A program made the translations under genes and the position numbers. A DNA stretch of 64,000 nt from Macrosoma leucophasiata (taxonomy: Eukaryota; Arthropoda; Insecta; Lepidoptera; Hedylidae). The stretch lies in assembly GCA_036365455.1 (NCBI GenBank), contig JAWQUS010000009.1, positions 6,974,001 to 7,038,000 on the forward strand, given 5' to 3'. The first letter of the stretch is position 1. Each line of letters begins with the position of its first letter. The notes under the pieces are model-generated. The model ran no database searches. It was not told where the DNA came from and saw only the letters and a list, made by a program, of their open reading frames with translations. Shown in pieces: positions 37,501-42,304 of the stretch.

Positions 37501-38374
37501 GTTCGATTTTAGAATCTAGATTTGGACCCAGATATTGTCAATATAAATTTAATCATACGATTAAAATACCATTTTTGTTTTTTGCGAGTAATAAAATTTA
37601 AACTGATTTGAAAATGTAATATACGAGTATCTAATATTAATTGAATGAGGCCTTAGAAAGTACCTAGTTAATAGCATTATTTTCATAATATCGATGGAAT
37701 TATCGACATTAGATAACATATATATTAAAGCGTACTTACCGCTTACAAATTTTGTAAATTTTGCATTATAGGTACATCAAATAATAACTAACTCTTTGAA
37801 ATAGGTAATAATTTGGTAAGATACATATTTTTTAAATTATTTGTATACAATAATATAAGTAATTTCAACTGATGTAGGTACCTACTGAACATAAAAAAAA
37901 TCTTGCGTAAGTTAATATAGGTAAGACTTACGTAAGATGAAATTACCGATTTTGATATAGATATGATTATTTTACTATCTCGGTTTAGCTATTTTCATGC
38001 TATTATTCGCACAATTATTCACACAATCATTTTGAAATATCATCGAATAGAAAATTTTAAAAACATTCTATAGTAATATGATACTTCCGACACTTTAAAA
38101 CAAAATAACTTTGATGTTTTAAAGACATAATAAGAATAAGGTATATTTATTTCTAAAATAGCTATAATAACATTATGCTTTTATTCTATATTAAACTGAA
38201 TTATTAAATATGTTTAAAACAAATGTATATTAAAATATATCATATTAAAAAAATACTCACGAATATAACGGACAAACCAACACACACGACATATCCCCAA
38301 CCTCCCTCGGGAGGCACCAGTTCATAATTCTTATCATCACAATCACTGTTAAGGCTTTTCTCAGTAACACTCAT
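703..38374 (-). CDS. Monocarboxylate transporter-like MFS protein (SLC16 family), 7 exons, C-terminus outside window
   Basis: Predicted plasma-membrane, 12-helix transporter of the SLC16/MCT family, which moves monocarboxylates or similar small organic molecules; the substrate cannot be read from sequence. CDS = join(38261-38374, 27819-27945, 25267-25689, 24601-24934, 23946-24093, 1125-1269, 703-894), minus strand, 1483 nt. All six junctions have GT/AG borders and matching phases (0,1,1,2,0,1). Residues 21-27 are PPEGGWG, the MCT signature before TM1. TM1-TM6 fall in residues about 25-205, with YGFRGT and HPVQWHM typical of insect members. A long cytosolic loop (about 206-335) follows, then LDLTLLKD before TM7, and TM7-TM11 through exons 5-7. 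Intron 5 is about 22.7 kb. Third-position G/C jumps from about 41% in exon 5 to about 80% in exons 6-7. The last helix and stop codon must lie below position 1. The family call is firm; the exact paralogue is unknown. Confidence 0.88.
936..1112 (-). repeat. Relics of SINE J 3' end and LINE-type tail K filling intron 6
   Basis: 936-1002 match the 3' end of the J family (ATGGCAACCCTTGA, then GGGCACGAGTCTCTCC on the plus strand). 1003-1112 match another LINE-type tail (GATTATGCC..., TTTGTCCAGCAG, then GATGATGATGATGA). Intron 6 is only 230 bp, so most of it is repeat. Confidence 0.6.
1125..1269 (-). CDS. MCT gene coding exon 6 (TM8-TM9)
   Basis: 145 nt, acceptor GTTTCAG, donor GTTAGT (non-consensus at +3 but the only one that keeps the frame), in phase 0, out phase 1. 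It encodes IANIIAIGGATDMSARLLLG and YMFYAGALLTAL, matching the TM8 region with its conserved loop arginine, and TM9. Third-position G/C is 39 of 48, about 81%. Confidence 0.85.
1303..1487 (+). repeat. Family A SINE-like copy A1, 5'-truncated
   Basis: Starts within the unit at GTTCCGGTCAGGTGG and runs to a 9-A tail. About 85-90% like the other copies by eye. It directly abuts a family E fragment. Confidence 0.8.
1488..1577 (+). repeat. Family E SINE fragment E1 (3' part)
   Basis: Contains GGGTCTGGGTGTTTGTG and CACGACACAGGTTTATACCT, as in the fuller E copies. The tRNA head is missing; the fragment begins at the A-tail of A1. Confidence 0.75.
1578..2235. other. AT-rich intron, nothing recognised
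   Basis: Intron 5 sequence with homopolymer A/T runs; no ORF, RNA gene or repeat I can name. Confidence 0.5.
2236..2500 (-). pseudogene. Jockey-clade LINE reverse transcriptase C-terminus, decayed
   Basis: The minus strand reads LWGCAKKSNVQIIQRFQNKV then NAPWYVRNNDLHRDL, and after a frameshift IRKYAEAHEKRL, HVNIEAIQLLDN. This is the characteristic C-terminal region of insect Jockey-type LINE ORF2. At least one frameshift and no flanking catalytic domains: a dead 5'-truncated copy. Confidence 0.8.
2501..4621. other. AT-rich intron outside the G1 repeat
   Basis: Apart from 3161-3476 I see no gene, RNA or recognisable element. Confidence 0.5.
3161..3476 (+). repeat. Family G LINE 3' end, copy G1
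   Basis: Begins CTATACAAATAAATAAAATT and ends GTCGCGGGCACAGCTAGTA. It has the CTGTCTGCCTGTCTGT stretch and GACCGATTTTGACGGGACTT typical of insect LINE 3' ends. Two more copies are at 44829 and 52029. Confidence 0.75.
4622..4896 (-). repeat. Family A SINE-like copy A2
   Basis: Full-length unit on the minus strand; its A-tail appears as a T-run at 4622. The inner end has the GAGC...CCACCAGTA terminus. Moderately diverged. Confidence 0.85.
4897..7189. other. AT-rich intron with two small repeat scraps
   Basis: About 6066-6121 reads as a LINE 3' end (family I: TCATTCTGAGGCAATACGAA, then GCCGGGTCAACTAGTA). 6583-6624 is a scrap of LINE C (CTCTACACTCTCTGCCTACC). The rest, especially 6400-7160, is very AT-rich and featureless. 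Confidence 0.55.
7190..8171. mobile_element. 982-bp TIR element with internal tandem duplication, non-autonomous
   Basis: Perfect 16-bp terminal inverted repeats (AAATATTGCACATCGA) at 7190-7205 and 8156-8171. A second nested inverted pair, TAGAGCGTTATC, lies at 7237-7248 and 8108-8119. Inside, a unit of about 400 bp occurs twice in tandem (7223-7630 and 7631-about 7998; TTATTTCAGGTCTGTAGAGC marks each start). Both units carry ATGGCTACTTTACCAGAACA followed by an early stop. No transposase reading frame. No clear target duplication. I do not recognise the family. Confidence 0.65.
8172..8626. other. Intron with a LINE-tail relic near 8470-8546
   Basis: GTGGCGATTATGGCATATCC and CCTTGGTCCAGCATTGG match tail family K at 1003-1112. 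The rest has no recognisable content. Confidence 0.45.
8627..8675. repeat. Family L MITE fragment L1
   Basis: GTTGCACCAAGATATTTGTT plus TAAAGTTAAAG, the terminus of the foldback element complete at 57189-57338. Cut off by SINE A3. Confidence 0.7.
8676..8947 (-). repeat. Family A SINE-like copy A3
   Basis: Nearly full-length, minus orientation; A-tail seen as a T-run at 8676. Inserted beside or into an L element. Confidence 0.85.
9031..9122. repeat. Family L MITE fragment L2
   Basis: Starts GGGTTGCACCAAGATATTTG and contains the inverted stretch TTCTCTAACTTTTG / CAAAGTTAGAG. One terminus only. Confidence 0.65.
9203..9352 (+). repeat. LINE C 3' end, copy C1
   Basis: Diverged copy of the C-terminal coding end and tail of LINE C, ending CTGTGCCTACCCCG...GATGCATACATAAATACATA. 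Confidence 0.65.
9892..10104 (+). repeat. SINE B copy B1, tRNA head and body only
   Basis: tRNA-like head with a B box (GGTTCGATTCC) followed by the body, ending at CATGGGCCAAAA. The about 95-bp 3' module seen in B2 and B3 is missing exactly from this point. Confidence 0.85.
10405..10480. repeat. Family L MITE fragment L3
   Basis: AAAGTTAGAGAAGGAGG...ACTTTAACTAACAAA and a decayed GGTACAACC end resemble the complete L element at 57189. Confidence 0.5.
10715..10972 (+). repeat. 5S-type SINE J copy J1, head truncated
   Basis: Body and 3' end of family J: AAATTAAAATGCACGTTTCC, GCGGGTTGGCCACTAACCC, GCCCAGCAGTGGGACGTATC, ending in a TTA repeat. The 5S-like head is missing. Followed at 10973-11290 by a LINE-type tail (CTTAAAGGTGAAAAACGGGA). 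Confidence 0.8.
11300..12589. other. AT-rich intron; LINE 3' scrap at 11940-11998
   Basis: GACACGTCTCGAGACGGCAC at about 11970 matches the 3' UTR of the CR1-like LINE at 59165, same orientation (minus), with the A-tail as a T-run at 11942. Open frame 11157-11525 looks like chance coding in low-complexity AT sequence. Confidence 0.55.
12590..13500 (-). pseudogene. RTE/craniofacial-development-type LINE endonuclease-RT relic
   Basis: The minus strand translates piecewise to LNTDLAEEMD, then APGDDRITAELLKAGRR, and SHVYKLFSRVIINRLSDRLN with EQADFHKGFSTI, the fingers/palm part of a non-LTR reverse transcriptase. Several stops and frameshifts. The YADD region and 3' end are not found downstream. 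A dead fragment in intron 5. Confidence 0.8.
13501..14225. other. AT-rich intron, nothing recognised
   Basis: No ORF, RNA or repeat I can support. Confidence 0.5.
14226..14665. repeat. Large inverted repeat (family M arms) around a solo B 3' module
   Basis: 14226-14345 (AAGAAAAACCGACTTCAAAA ... AGGTTTGAAGTCGGT) is repeated in inverse at 14535-14665. Arms are about 110-130 bp with few mismatches. The spacer contains the B5 module. A third, single copy of the arm lies at 49347-49456. Confidence 0.75.
14411..14506 (+). repeat. Solo 3' module of SINE B, copy B5
   Basis: ACTTAACCGGCGAATCGTGG through GGCGTGAAGTTACGATT. Only the last about 95 bp of SINE B, starting at the same junction as B4. Confidence 0.75.
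15055..15212 (-). repeat. LINE 3' end fragment (family M type)
   Basis: The minus strand reads GAGAAGGTTCTCAATTCGGC, a run with TACGCGAATTTCGCCGAGAT, GGACCGATTTACGTAATTC and TTTGATGCGGAATAGTTTCG, a common lepidopteran retroposon tail. The 78-codon open frame here is part of it. Confidence 0.6.
15213..16989. other. Intron; GC-rich patch at about 16500-16715 of unknown origin
   Basis: Mostly AT-rich. The GC-rich patch (GCCTCTACTAGAGCGAAAGT ... GGTGAGGCTTAGTGCCATCT) looks like a LINE fragment by composition, but I cannot place it. Confidence 0.4.
17001..17281 (+). repeat. Family A SINE-like copy A4 with target duplication
   Basis: Complete unit from CTGGTGGTAGAGCTCC to the A-tail, flanked by AAGCCTTTTT (16990-16999) and AAGCCTATTT (17282-17291), a 10-bp near-perfect target-site duplication. 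This supports movement by target-primed reverse transcription. Confidence 0.9.
17282..18600. other. AT-rich intron outside the minisatellite
   Basis: 17292-17904 and 18136-18600 hold no recognisable gene or element. Confidence 0.45.
17905..18135. repeat. 57-bp minisatellite of hairpin units within a family P MITE end
   Basis: Starts TAGTAGTAACACACG, shared with element P2 at 44529. Then about four copies of a 57-bp unit, each with an inverted pair such as CGGATTCG/CGAATCCG and ending CTCTCGCTACAAAA. Because 57 is a multiple of three, a repeated 19-residue frame stays open on both strands (96 and 74 codons). I do not think these are genes. Confidence 0.75.
18601..18904 (-). repeat. SINE B copy B2, full length
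   Basis: Complete unit on the minus strand: tRNA-like head with A and B boxes at the 18904 side, body, and 3' module ending TTACGT at 18601. No poly-A tail. Confidence 0.88.
19208..19493 (+). repeat. Family A SINE-like copy A5
   Basis: Complete unit with A-tail; its tail abuts the start of retroposon F1. Confidence 0.87.
19494..20406 (+). repeat. Family F retroposon F1, split by SINE D1
   Basis: Starts CAGACAAGTGCGAGTTCGAC and GGGTTCCGTA; ends with a CAGA microsatellite (about 20322-20350) and TAGGGTTCC...GGTACGGAACCCTAAA, a common lepidopteran repeat. Interrupted at 19700-20001 by D1. Confidence 0.8.
19700..20001 (+). repeat. Snap-back SINE D1 with 14-bp target duplication
   Basis: Flanked by perfect CAAAGAACTATTTT at 19686-19699 and 20002-20015. 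Inside are a 5' inverted copy of the 3' end (19702-19764), the D leader, a tRNA-like body (GACTTCAGTAGCTCAATTGG ... GAGTTCGAGTCTCGCC) and the tail. Arms of 63 nt pair with 19895-19957. The whole palindromic unit therefore inserted in one event. Confidence 0.88.
20461..21056 (+). repeat. Family F retroposon F2
   Basis: Begins ACCGGCCAAGTGCGTGTTGG and ends GGACAGACAAAGCG...AGGGTTCC...CGAAACCCTAAA. Diverged copy directly following F1. Confidence 0.7.
21057..23330. other. AT-rich intron, no gene found
   Basis: No exon-like ORF. 21845-21905 (GTCCCCGGCTTCGTCGTAAA) is an unplaced GC-richer scrap. Confidence 0.5.
23331..23815 (+). repeat. Old family A copy A6 split by a D-type snap-back
   Basis: 23331-23456 and 23768-23815 are the two ends of a degenerate A unit (ACTATCGTGTTCAGGACAAG; ATCAATTTGAACTGTATGCA). 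Between them, 23547-23695 is a tRNA-like D relative with 30-nt inverted arms (AAAGAAAAAATGGAAAG / CTTTCCATTTTTTCTTT). Confidence 0.7.
23946..24093 (-). CDS. MCT gene coding exon 5 (TM7)
   Basis: 148 nt, acceptor TTTGTTTTAG, donor GTGAGT, in phase 2, out phase 0. It encodes VAEFLDLTLLKDFVYDNI, a typical insect-MCT lead-in to TM7, then TM7 itself. Third codon positions are about 41% G/C (20 of 49), in contrast with exon 6 downstream. Confidence 0.87.
24601..24934 (-). CDS. MCT gene coding exon 4 (central cytosolic loop)
   Basis: 334 nt, acceptor AATTTCAG, donor GTAAGT, in phase 1, out phase 2. It encodes a hydrophilic stretch of about 110 residues rich in Asn, Asp, Glu and Lys, with no membrane segment. 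It corresponds to the variable TM6-TM7 loop of MCT proteins. Both ends join neighbouring exons without disturbing the frame. Confidence 0.85.
25267..25689 (-). CDS. MCT gene coding exon 3 (TM3-TM6)
   Basis: 423 nt. The acceptor TCTCTTTTCAG gives the phase that completes the split Gly codon from exon 2; the donor GTAAGT is at 25266. It encodes four hydrophobic helices with MCT-like elements: LRQVGLIGAFIYTL, NGFLQGLGMGLLIPVSYTS with SYFTRKK, then YGFRGT and HPVQWHMVK at the start of the central loop. The open frame runs further upstream and downstream, but those ends lie beyond the splice sites and are not coding. Confidence 0.9.
25690..26287. other. Intron 2, proximal part
   Basis: No element recognised. 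The 61-codon minus frame at 26029-26214 has no family features and is probably chance. Confidence 0.45.
26288..26565 (+). repeat. Family A SINE-like copy A7
   Basis: Complete unit with short internal deletion near the 3' end (ACTTATGCTTG in place of the usual stretch) and an A-tail. Lies in intron 2 of the MCT gene, antisense to it. Confidence 0.87.
26754..26809. repeat. Perfect 24-bp inverted repeat with 8-nt loop
   Basis: 26754-26777 and 26786-26809 are exact reverse complements (core TTTGTCAATTGTTTAT), AT-rich. Probably a miniature foldback element; the arms are too AT-rich to suggest a conserved RNA. Confidence 0.75.
26913..27003. mobile_element. 91-bp Harbinger-type MITE
   Basis: Terminal repeats TAGTCCATTGAAATGTTACA and its complement, flanked by TTA at 26910-26912 and 27004-27006. 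A TTA duplication is the PIF/Harbinger target preference. No coding capacity. Confidence 0.75.
27024..27332 (+). repeat. SINE B copy B3, full length with 10-bp target duplication
   Basis: Flanked by TAGAGAAAAA at 27014-27023 and 27333-27342 (exact). The unit of 309 bp has a tRNA-like head, body and 3' module and no poly-A tail, so this copy defines the true ends of family B. Confidence 0.93.
27368..27778. mobile_element. 411-bp TIR element with TA target duplication
   Basis: Ends AGGGGTCGTCCAGTAATTAC and, inverted, AGGGGACGTGCATTAATCAC with TA at both flanks (27366-27367, 27779-27780). Non-coding. Sits about 40 bp inside intron 2 from exon 2. Confidence 0.7.
27819..27945 (-). CDS. MCT gene coding exon 2
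   Basis: 127 nt between a TTCCAG acceptor and a GTATGA donor; in phase 0, out phase 1. It encodes the end of TM1 and TM2, including HQPVFGFIYNDFL and a second hydrophobic run (VTLVYGVFQVTLAIA). The intron-proximal end of a 411-bp MITE lies only about 40 bp from the donor. Confidence 0.88.
28070..28242 (-). repeat. Family A SINE-like copy A8, 5'-truncated
   Basis: 3' half of the unit with a long A-tail (T-run 28070-28091). Truncation at the 5' side fits reverse-transcription-based insertion. Confidence 0.85.
28645..28970. mobile_element. 326-bp TIR element (intron 1)
   Basis: About 30-bp imperfect terminal repeats: AAGGGTGCTTTTCC / AAGGGTAATTTTCC plus shared CAGAGATGTGCTATGC; TA at both flanks. 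Internally repeats GCTATGGATGCG. Non-coding. Confidence 0.75.
29168..29222. other. Strong short hairpin followed by T-run
   Basis: ACCGCAGCAGTCTGTAGA pairs with TCTACAGACTGGTGCGGT with one mismatch in 18, 13-nt loop, then TTTTT. Not AT-rich like the surroundings. Stem is short for a microRNA precursor; could be a miniature foldback or terminator-like stem. Confidence 0.5.
29571..29711. mobile_element. 141-bp MITE
   Basis: Perfect 16-bp TIR CCCCCTTATTCATAAA / TTTATGAATAAGGGGG. Target duplication not certain (TTAT versus TTAA flanks). Non-coding. Confidence 0.75.
30503..30598 (+). repeat. Solo 3' module of SINE B, copy B4
   Basis: AACGTAACCGGCGAATCGTG through GGCGTGAAGTTACGTTT; ends form an inverted pair (AACGTAAC / GTTACGTT). 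The tRNA head and body are absent. Confidence 0.82.
30727..30940 (+). repeat. LINE C 3' end, copy C2
   Basis: Translates piecewise to KGPGRPT ... and ends with the ACTCTCTGCTTACCCCG tail, then ATACACACATAAATA. Stops interrupt it. Confidence 0.65.
31405..31597 (+). repeat. RTE-type LINE 3' end (family H) with CAGA microsatellite
   Basis: AATCGGTTCAGTCGTTTGGA, a CAGA run of about nine units (31530-31566), then TTACTTTCGCATTAAAATAA, the usual RTE tail layout. Confidence 0.7.
32469..32996 (-). repeat. Tandem SINE D copies D3 and D4
   Basis: Two D units in the same orientation begin at 32475 and 32781 with the same TAATTGTTTTATATTATTTC, period about 306 bp. D3 (to about 32727) is complete including the CCTAACTAGCATAGTTGG leader; D4 is cut at about 32996. 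Over 95% alike by eye. The tRNA-like head is on the minus strand. Confidence 0.85.
33246..33531 (+). repeat. Family A SINE-like copy A9
   Basis: Complete, close to consensus, A-tail at 33522-33531. In intron 1. Confidence 0.9.
34223..34519 (-). repeat. Family A SINE-like copy A10 with target duplication
   Basis: Complete; flanked by TGGTGTT at 34216-34222 and 34520-34526. The tail side reads as a T-run on the plus strand. Confidence 0.9.
34874..35098 (-). repeat. Family E tRNA-headed SINE, copy E2, full length
   Basis: Minus strand: GACGACCCGGTTAGTCCAGC (A-box region), a B-box-like GGTACGATCCCC, CGGGACAAATATTTGTATGG, GGGTCTGGGTGTTTGTG, and a tail ending TATTTTAATTTA. Confidence 0.85.
36147..36360. 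repeat. Family I LINE 3' end relic
   Basis: AACTAGCTGACCCGACAAAC and ATTGGCTCAGAATGAAATAA are the inverse of the tail at 6066-6121. A second CCGACAAACTTTGGACC scrap lies at 36316. Confidence 0.5.
36361..38260. other. Intron 1, proximal part
   Basis: 36400-36720 is less AT-rich (frame of 65 codons at 36393, no family features), possibly an old retroposon. The rest is very AT-rich with nothing recognised. Confidence 0.45.
38261..38374 (-). CDS. MCT gene coding exon 1
   Basis: Codons 1-38. It begins with ATG at 38374 (context aggaggATGAG) and ends with a GTGAGT donor at 38260, phase 0. It encodes a short polar N-terminus, then NYELVPPEGGWGYVV leading into TM1. This start was chosen because it lies in frame just ahead of the conserved signature at the usual distance for the family, with a TATA-like box about 50 bp upstream. 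Confidence 0.9.
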
Positions 38375-38425
38375 CCTCCTGAAGGCTCAGTCCGCGCCTA
38401 CCAATCTATTGATAAGGCAACCTTC

Positions 38426-38432
38426 TTTTATA
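38426..38432 (-). promoter_or_regulatory. TATA-like box upstream of MCT start codon
   Basis: TATAAAA on the minus strand, 52-58 bp upstream of the ATG. If used, it would give a very short 5' UTR. No clear initiator was found at the expected spacing, so this is inference from position only. Confidence 0.35.
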
Positions 38433-39452
38433 ACACGCCTTGGGTGGTGGTCCCGTAAATAACTAATAAACCTACACAGAGGCTGTTTGTTTAAGGCTTA
38501 AAATTATATCACCTTAATTGTGGATATACGCGGCATTAGATCGCAAACAATTCCTTTGGATTTTCCAACAACACAAATTGACAAACAACTGATACGTTTT
38601 TACGCGCGTCGCGTCGACGATGACTTACTAACGACTAGACAAGTTGAGCTTCTTATTAAATTTAATAAAAGAACAAGCAGCAAATTGAAGGGCGCTTTTT
38701 TAAAAATAATGTCCTCTCTTTCACTCTTATGAACGTGTGTGTAACGGAAGCAGATGATACATATAATGCCTTGGACGGTCAATCTCTTACTGGTAGGTCA
38801 GCATTCCGATATTATCGAAAGTCGAGCGTACGTAATTTATAGGTAAATAGTGTCTGCTTAGAATGTCTAAAATGGTCTGAGAATAGGTTATTGAAATTAA
38901 ATTCAGAAAATAATTAACTTATCCCACATTTTGGATTCATCGCAAGGTATTATTTACACAACATTAAATTTAACACGTATATAAATTATGTTTATCGCCC
39001 TTTACCTTAATAAATAAGTGTTGTAGCAGTTTTAAAAAAAAATCCCTAAAAATGTGTGTACCTTTCGTTTAAAGATCCGCAAAGAAATATGATATGTATC
39101 GTACTGGATGTACAGTTAAAAGTGTATAAATAATTTAGTAGGCATTGATTTAATAATGATGAGTAGGTAATAATAATAAATGCATGTTTACACTAAATTC
39201 AAATTGATTTGCTCGTTATTTAACTTTTATGAAAAGAGACACTTTGATTGCAATCATCATTATTCATATAAATATTTTTTCATACGAAAACCATTTATGA
39301 TTATTATCTTGATGTTGTCGTTTTTTCAGATTGTAGGTCTGCGCTTGCGCTTCTTGGAAGAGGTAATCTGAGAGAGGTACATCATCATAACATTAATACG
39401 TGAAGCAATAAATTTGCACTCCTTTTTACGAAAATTGCGCGGACGGAGGAAG
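38433..39452. other. Region upstream of the MCT gene
   Basis: A 70-codon plus-strand frame (38520-38732) starts about 150 bp upstream of and divergent from the MCT gene. It has no recognisable domain and I cannot support it as a gene. No repeats recognised. Confidence 0.4.
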
Positions 39453-39536
39453 ACTACCATTTTGCTGCAGATAGGTTAGGTAATGCGGTGGTACCTACGC
39501 CCTCGAGTCTCTGGATTGGAACTCCAGCACCCAGTA
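39453..39536 (-). repeat. Family A fragment A11 (5' part only)
   Basis: TAGGTAATGCGGTGG...CTACGCCCTCGAG...CACCCAGTA; diverged subfamily. Confidence 0.6.
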
Positions 39537-39848
39537 GGGAACGGTAAAGTTTCTAAAGGTAAAGTTACATTTTGACATCTTCAGGTCCATCACCAAACTC
39601 CGACGGTAACACTTCTACCTATCATGTTTAAAAAGCCAGTGAAGTGCGAATCGGACTCTTGCACCTATTAAAAAACGCGAAAAACACGTTTGTAATATCC
39701 ACTATGTAAAGCGCCAGCTAGTAGAACACCGACGAAACAACAAACTACTTATCTAGTACGGAAGATGGCGTATCAATCGAATTATATCACACATTCGAAG
39801 CTATATCAAGAGTTGCCATGCCATATACACAACGTCCCGTCGTTAAGC

Positions 39849-40035
39849 GCCCTAACGCACTAGCGGTTAGCCGCAGAAGCGGGTAGCCGCGCGGCCTGCC
39901 GCTTTTACAGTTTAATATGCAACCGCCTGTTATTGTACGCACTATACGTAACAGGCGGTAGCATAGTAATTGTAAAATCGGTTTTACAATTCAATACCTT
40001 CCCGCTCCCGCAGCTAGCTGCTAGTGCGTTAGGGC
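39849..40035. mobile_element. 187-bp GC-rich MITE
   Basis: Perfect 16-bp TIR GCCCTAACGCACTAGC / complement. Internal inverted pair AACCGCCTGTTA / TAACAGGCGGT. Non-coding. Confidence 0.78.
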
Positions 40036-40267
40036 ACAAATTGTTGGGATGCGGCCCGGCCGGCGCTATCACCTCGCCTGGCTTCCCTTTTCGTCGGAGG
40101 AATATTTCATCCGTTCCTCCACGTTTGTTATAGAAGCCTCCCCAGAAATATTATATTATTTCGGTTAAATTACATATTTTTAAACTGAATATTTGTAACG
40201 AAATATTCAATAAATATTTCATTTTGAAGTGAAATAAAAAAAAAAAAATACTAGAAAATACTTTTAT

Positions 40268-40480
40268 TTTAAAGTAAAATGGAAAGAAAAATTTGACTTC
40301 AGGCGAGACTCGAACTCGCGGCCTACTGGGAATCTAGTCCAGCCCAGCTCAATTATTATTAGCTCAATTGGAAGAGCGGCTGGACTAGATTCCCAGTAGG
40401 CCGCGAGTTCGAGTCTCGCCTGAAGTCAAATATAATATATTTCACAAGCATGTGTTAATGCGAAATAATATAAAACAATT
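40268..40480. repeat. SINE D5, perfect palindrome with 54-bp arms
   Basis: 40291-40344 and 40378-40431 are exact reverse complements over 54 bp, made of the D tRNA-like 3' half and tail; 33-nt spacer. Followed by the D tail to AATATAAAACAA. Confidence 0.88.
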
Positions 40481-40735
40481 TCAAGCATCTACCTGTTACA
40501 GTTATAAATATCAAACAATAAACCATGTTTATTGTATGGGAGCCTCCCTTAAATAGTGGTAAATATGGTATTTTTAGTATTTATTTTGTTGTTTGTTAAC
40601 AAGAACATCATCTGTGAAAATTTCAACCCTCTAGCTATCGCTGTTCATGATATTAAGACAGACAGGCGGACGGATAGCGCAGTCTTAGTAATAGGGTCTC
40701 GTGTTCATCCTTTGGGTACGAAGCCCTAAAAACAA

Positions 40736-41203
40736 CTTTAAGTATCCAAACATAACACGTAAGTAATTAAAGTTAATTATTTCCCTCTAAATTTGGATAC
40801 CTACGTAAATAATAACATCTTGTTATATTCGAGATTACAAAACAGTCATAATATAATAGTTATAAAATAGCTTAGTCGTGTACACATAATTTTATAATTG
40901 TACGACCCCCAATGTTTCTCGTGAAGTATACAGCTATCTCCATTGTTTACGAATGAGTGAATCTGCAGAGTGGTTTATGGAGTAGTAGATTCTATTGCCA
41001 CTGCAATCTTTATAATATGTAGGATCACTATTGTCTTTTATTTTTTTGATCACCAATTACACGTGTTTTATGTAAGATAGGTAGTTGATATTTAGCCTAT
41101 ATATTTATGAAGATATACAATATGCGAAATAATGTAAGAATGATTAAGAGATTATCACGTTAAATTATGATCATCATTTCTAATTTGGTAAATTATATAT
41201 ATT
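40736..41203. other. AT-rich, nothing recognised
   Basis: No gene or repeat identified. Confidence 0.45.
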
Positions 41204-41398
41204 ATGTATGTATCTTCACGCCAGGTCCCTAACGGGGTAGGCAGAGAGTGTAGAGCGCCAGATAGCCCGGTTCTGACAAACCTCTCGTGCCTCGTCTACT
41301 TTCATCATTCTCTTCATACATGCACGCCGATTCCTAAGACTTTTGATCCCACCATCAGACAGAACTCGACCTATTTGGTCATGGTCATGGTGGTCAAT
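41204..41398 (-). repeat. LINE C 3' end, copy C3
   Basis: The best-preserved C copy: the minus strand encodes MKRMMKVDEAREVCQNRAIW and RSTLSAYPVRDLA then TGA, followed by an AGATACATACATA tail. This shows that family C is the C-terminus and 3' end of a non-LTR retrotransposon. Confidence 0.75.
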
Positions 41399-41439
41399 TA
41401 TATATATATGTGTGTGTGTGTGTATATATATTTATATAT

Positions 41440-41605
41440 TTTATGTAATGGAAGTGGCAAACAAGCGTTCAGTTCACATTGATGTTAAGTGATGACTGCA
41501 GCCTATAGACACCCACACGAAGACCAAGGTCAAAATGCAGATGCGTTACCACTCCTGAGGCCTAAGGTGTTATGCCTCTGAGCTGGAAATTACTGGACCG
41601 TACAT
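41440..41605 (-). repeat. Family A SINE-like copy A12, 5'-truncated
   Basis: 3' half of the unit; preceded by a TATA/TG microsatellite (41399-41439). Confidence 0.85.
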
Positions 41606-41750
41606 TTGTAAAATGTGTTTATACTTACAATTAAACCTTTAAAGCGCTGTAGCCCGAGCATCAAAACTTCATATAATGCGCATTAAATAGAATTTAGAAA
41701 ATTGGTCTCTATAAAACCAGTAGAAAACAAATCTTAGCTTAATGTACTTA

Positions 41751-41885
41751 CGGCCAAATACTCAAACGTCACTGAAATCTAACTGGGACTTAAAAGTCTT
41801 CTGTCTTTATAAAACACGTTCAAACTATACAGATAGCGCATATTTGAGGGTTGCTTAAAATTGAGTGACGTTTGAGTATTCGGCC
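41751..41885. mobile_element. 135-bp MITE, TTA-flanked
   Basis: TIR GGCCAAATACTCAAACGTC versus GGCCGAATACTCAAACGTC (inverse), TTA close to both ends. Harbinger-like by target. Confidence 0.7.
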
Positions 41886-42304
41886 ATTACTCCTTTTTTA
41901 CAGTATTTCCGGATTTTAGTTATTAATGGTTTAAAAATAATCCAAACAAGGCCGTAGGCATAAATTATAATCCAAAGTAACGCTACTTAACTTTTTTCTC
42001 CCATCAATGGATTTATAATGTACCGTTGTATGACTTGCCAATTAGAACTTTTTACGATGTAATTAAGGATTTTGTTTGTTTTACCTATTAATATGCTCTT
42101 ACTACAGTTACCATAAAATTGTTTAATGGTTATTGATGACATGTTTCTACTTTTTTATCCTTTACATCCAGTGTAGAGGAATATCGTAAAGTTTATTACG
42201 TAATGCAAAAAAAAAATAATCGTAAAGCTAGCCTTCTATTTATAAAATCGATAAAAATAGATAGCCTGAATAGTAAGGCAGTTTGACTGACCGAGTATAG
42301 TAAT

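Larger units (their letters stand above)
39625..40735 (+). repeat. Family F retroposon F3, split by a MITE and SINE D5
   Basis: 5' part at 39625-39700 (AGCCAGTGAAGTGCGAATCG). 3' part at 40480-40735 ends with AGACAGACAGGCGGACGG and GGTACGAAGCCCTAAAAA. The middle holds the 187-bp MITE and the D5 palindrome. Confidence 0.6.

Noticed and set aside
38520..38732. 70-codon frame divergent from the MCT promoter
   Set aside because: No domain, signal or codon bias that supports coding; kept only as a note on the region.
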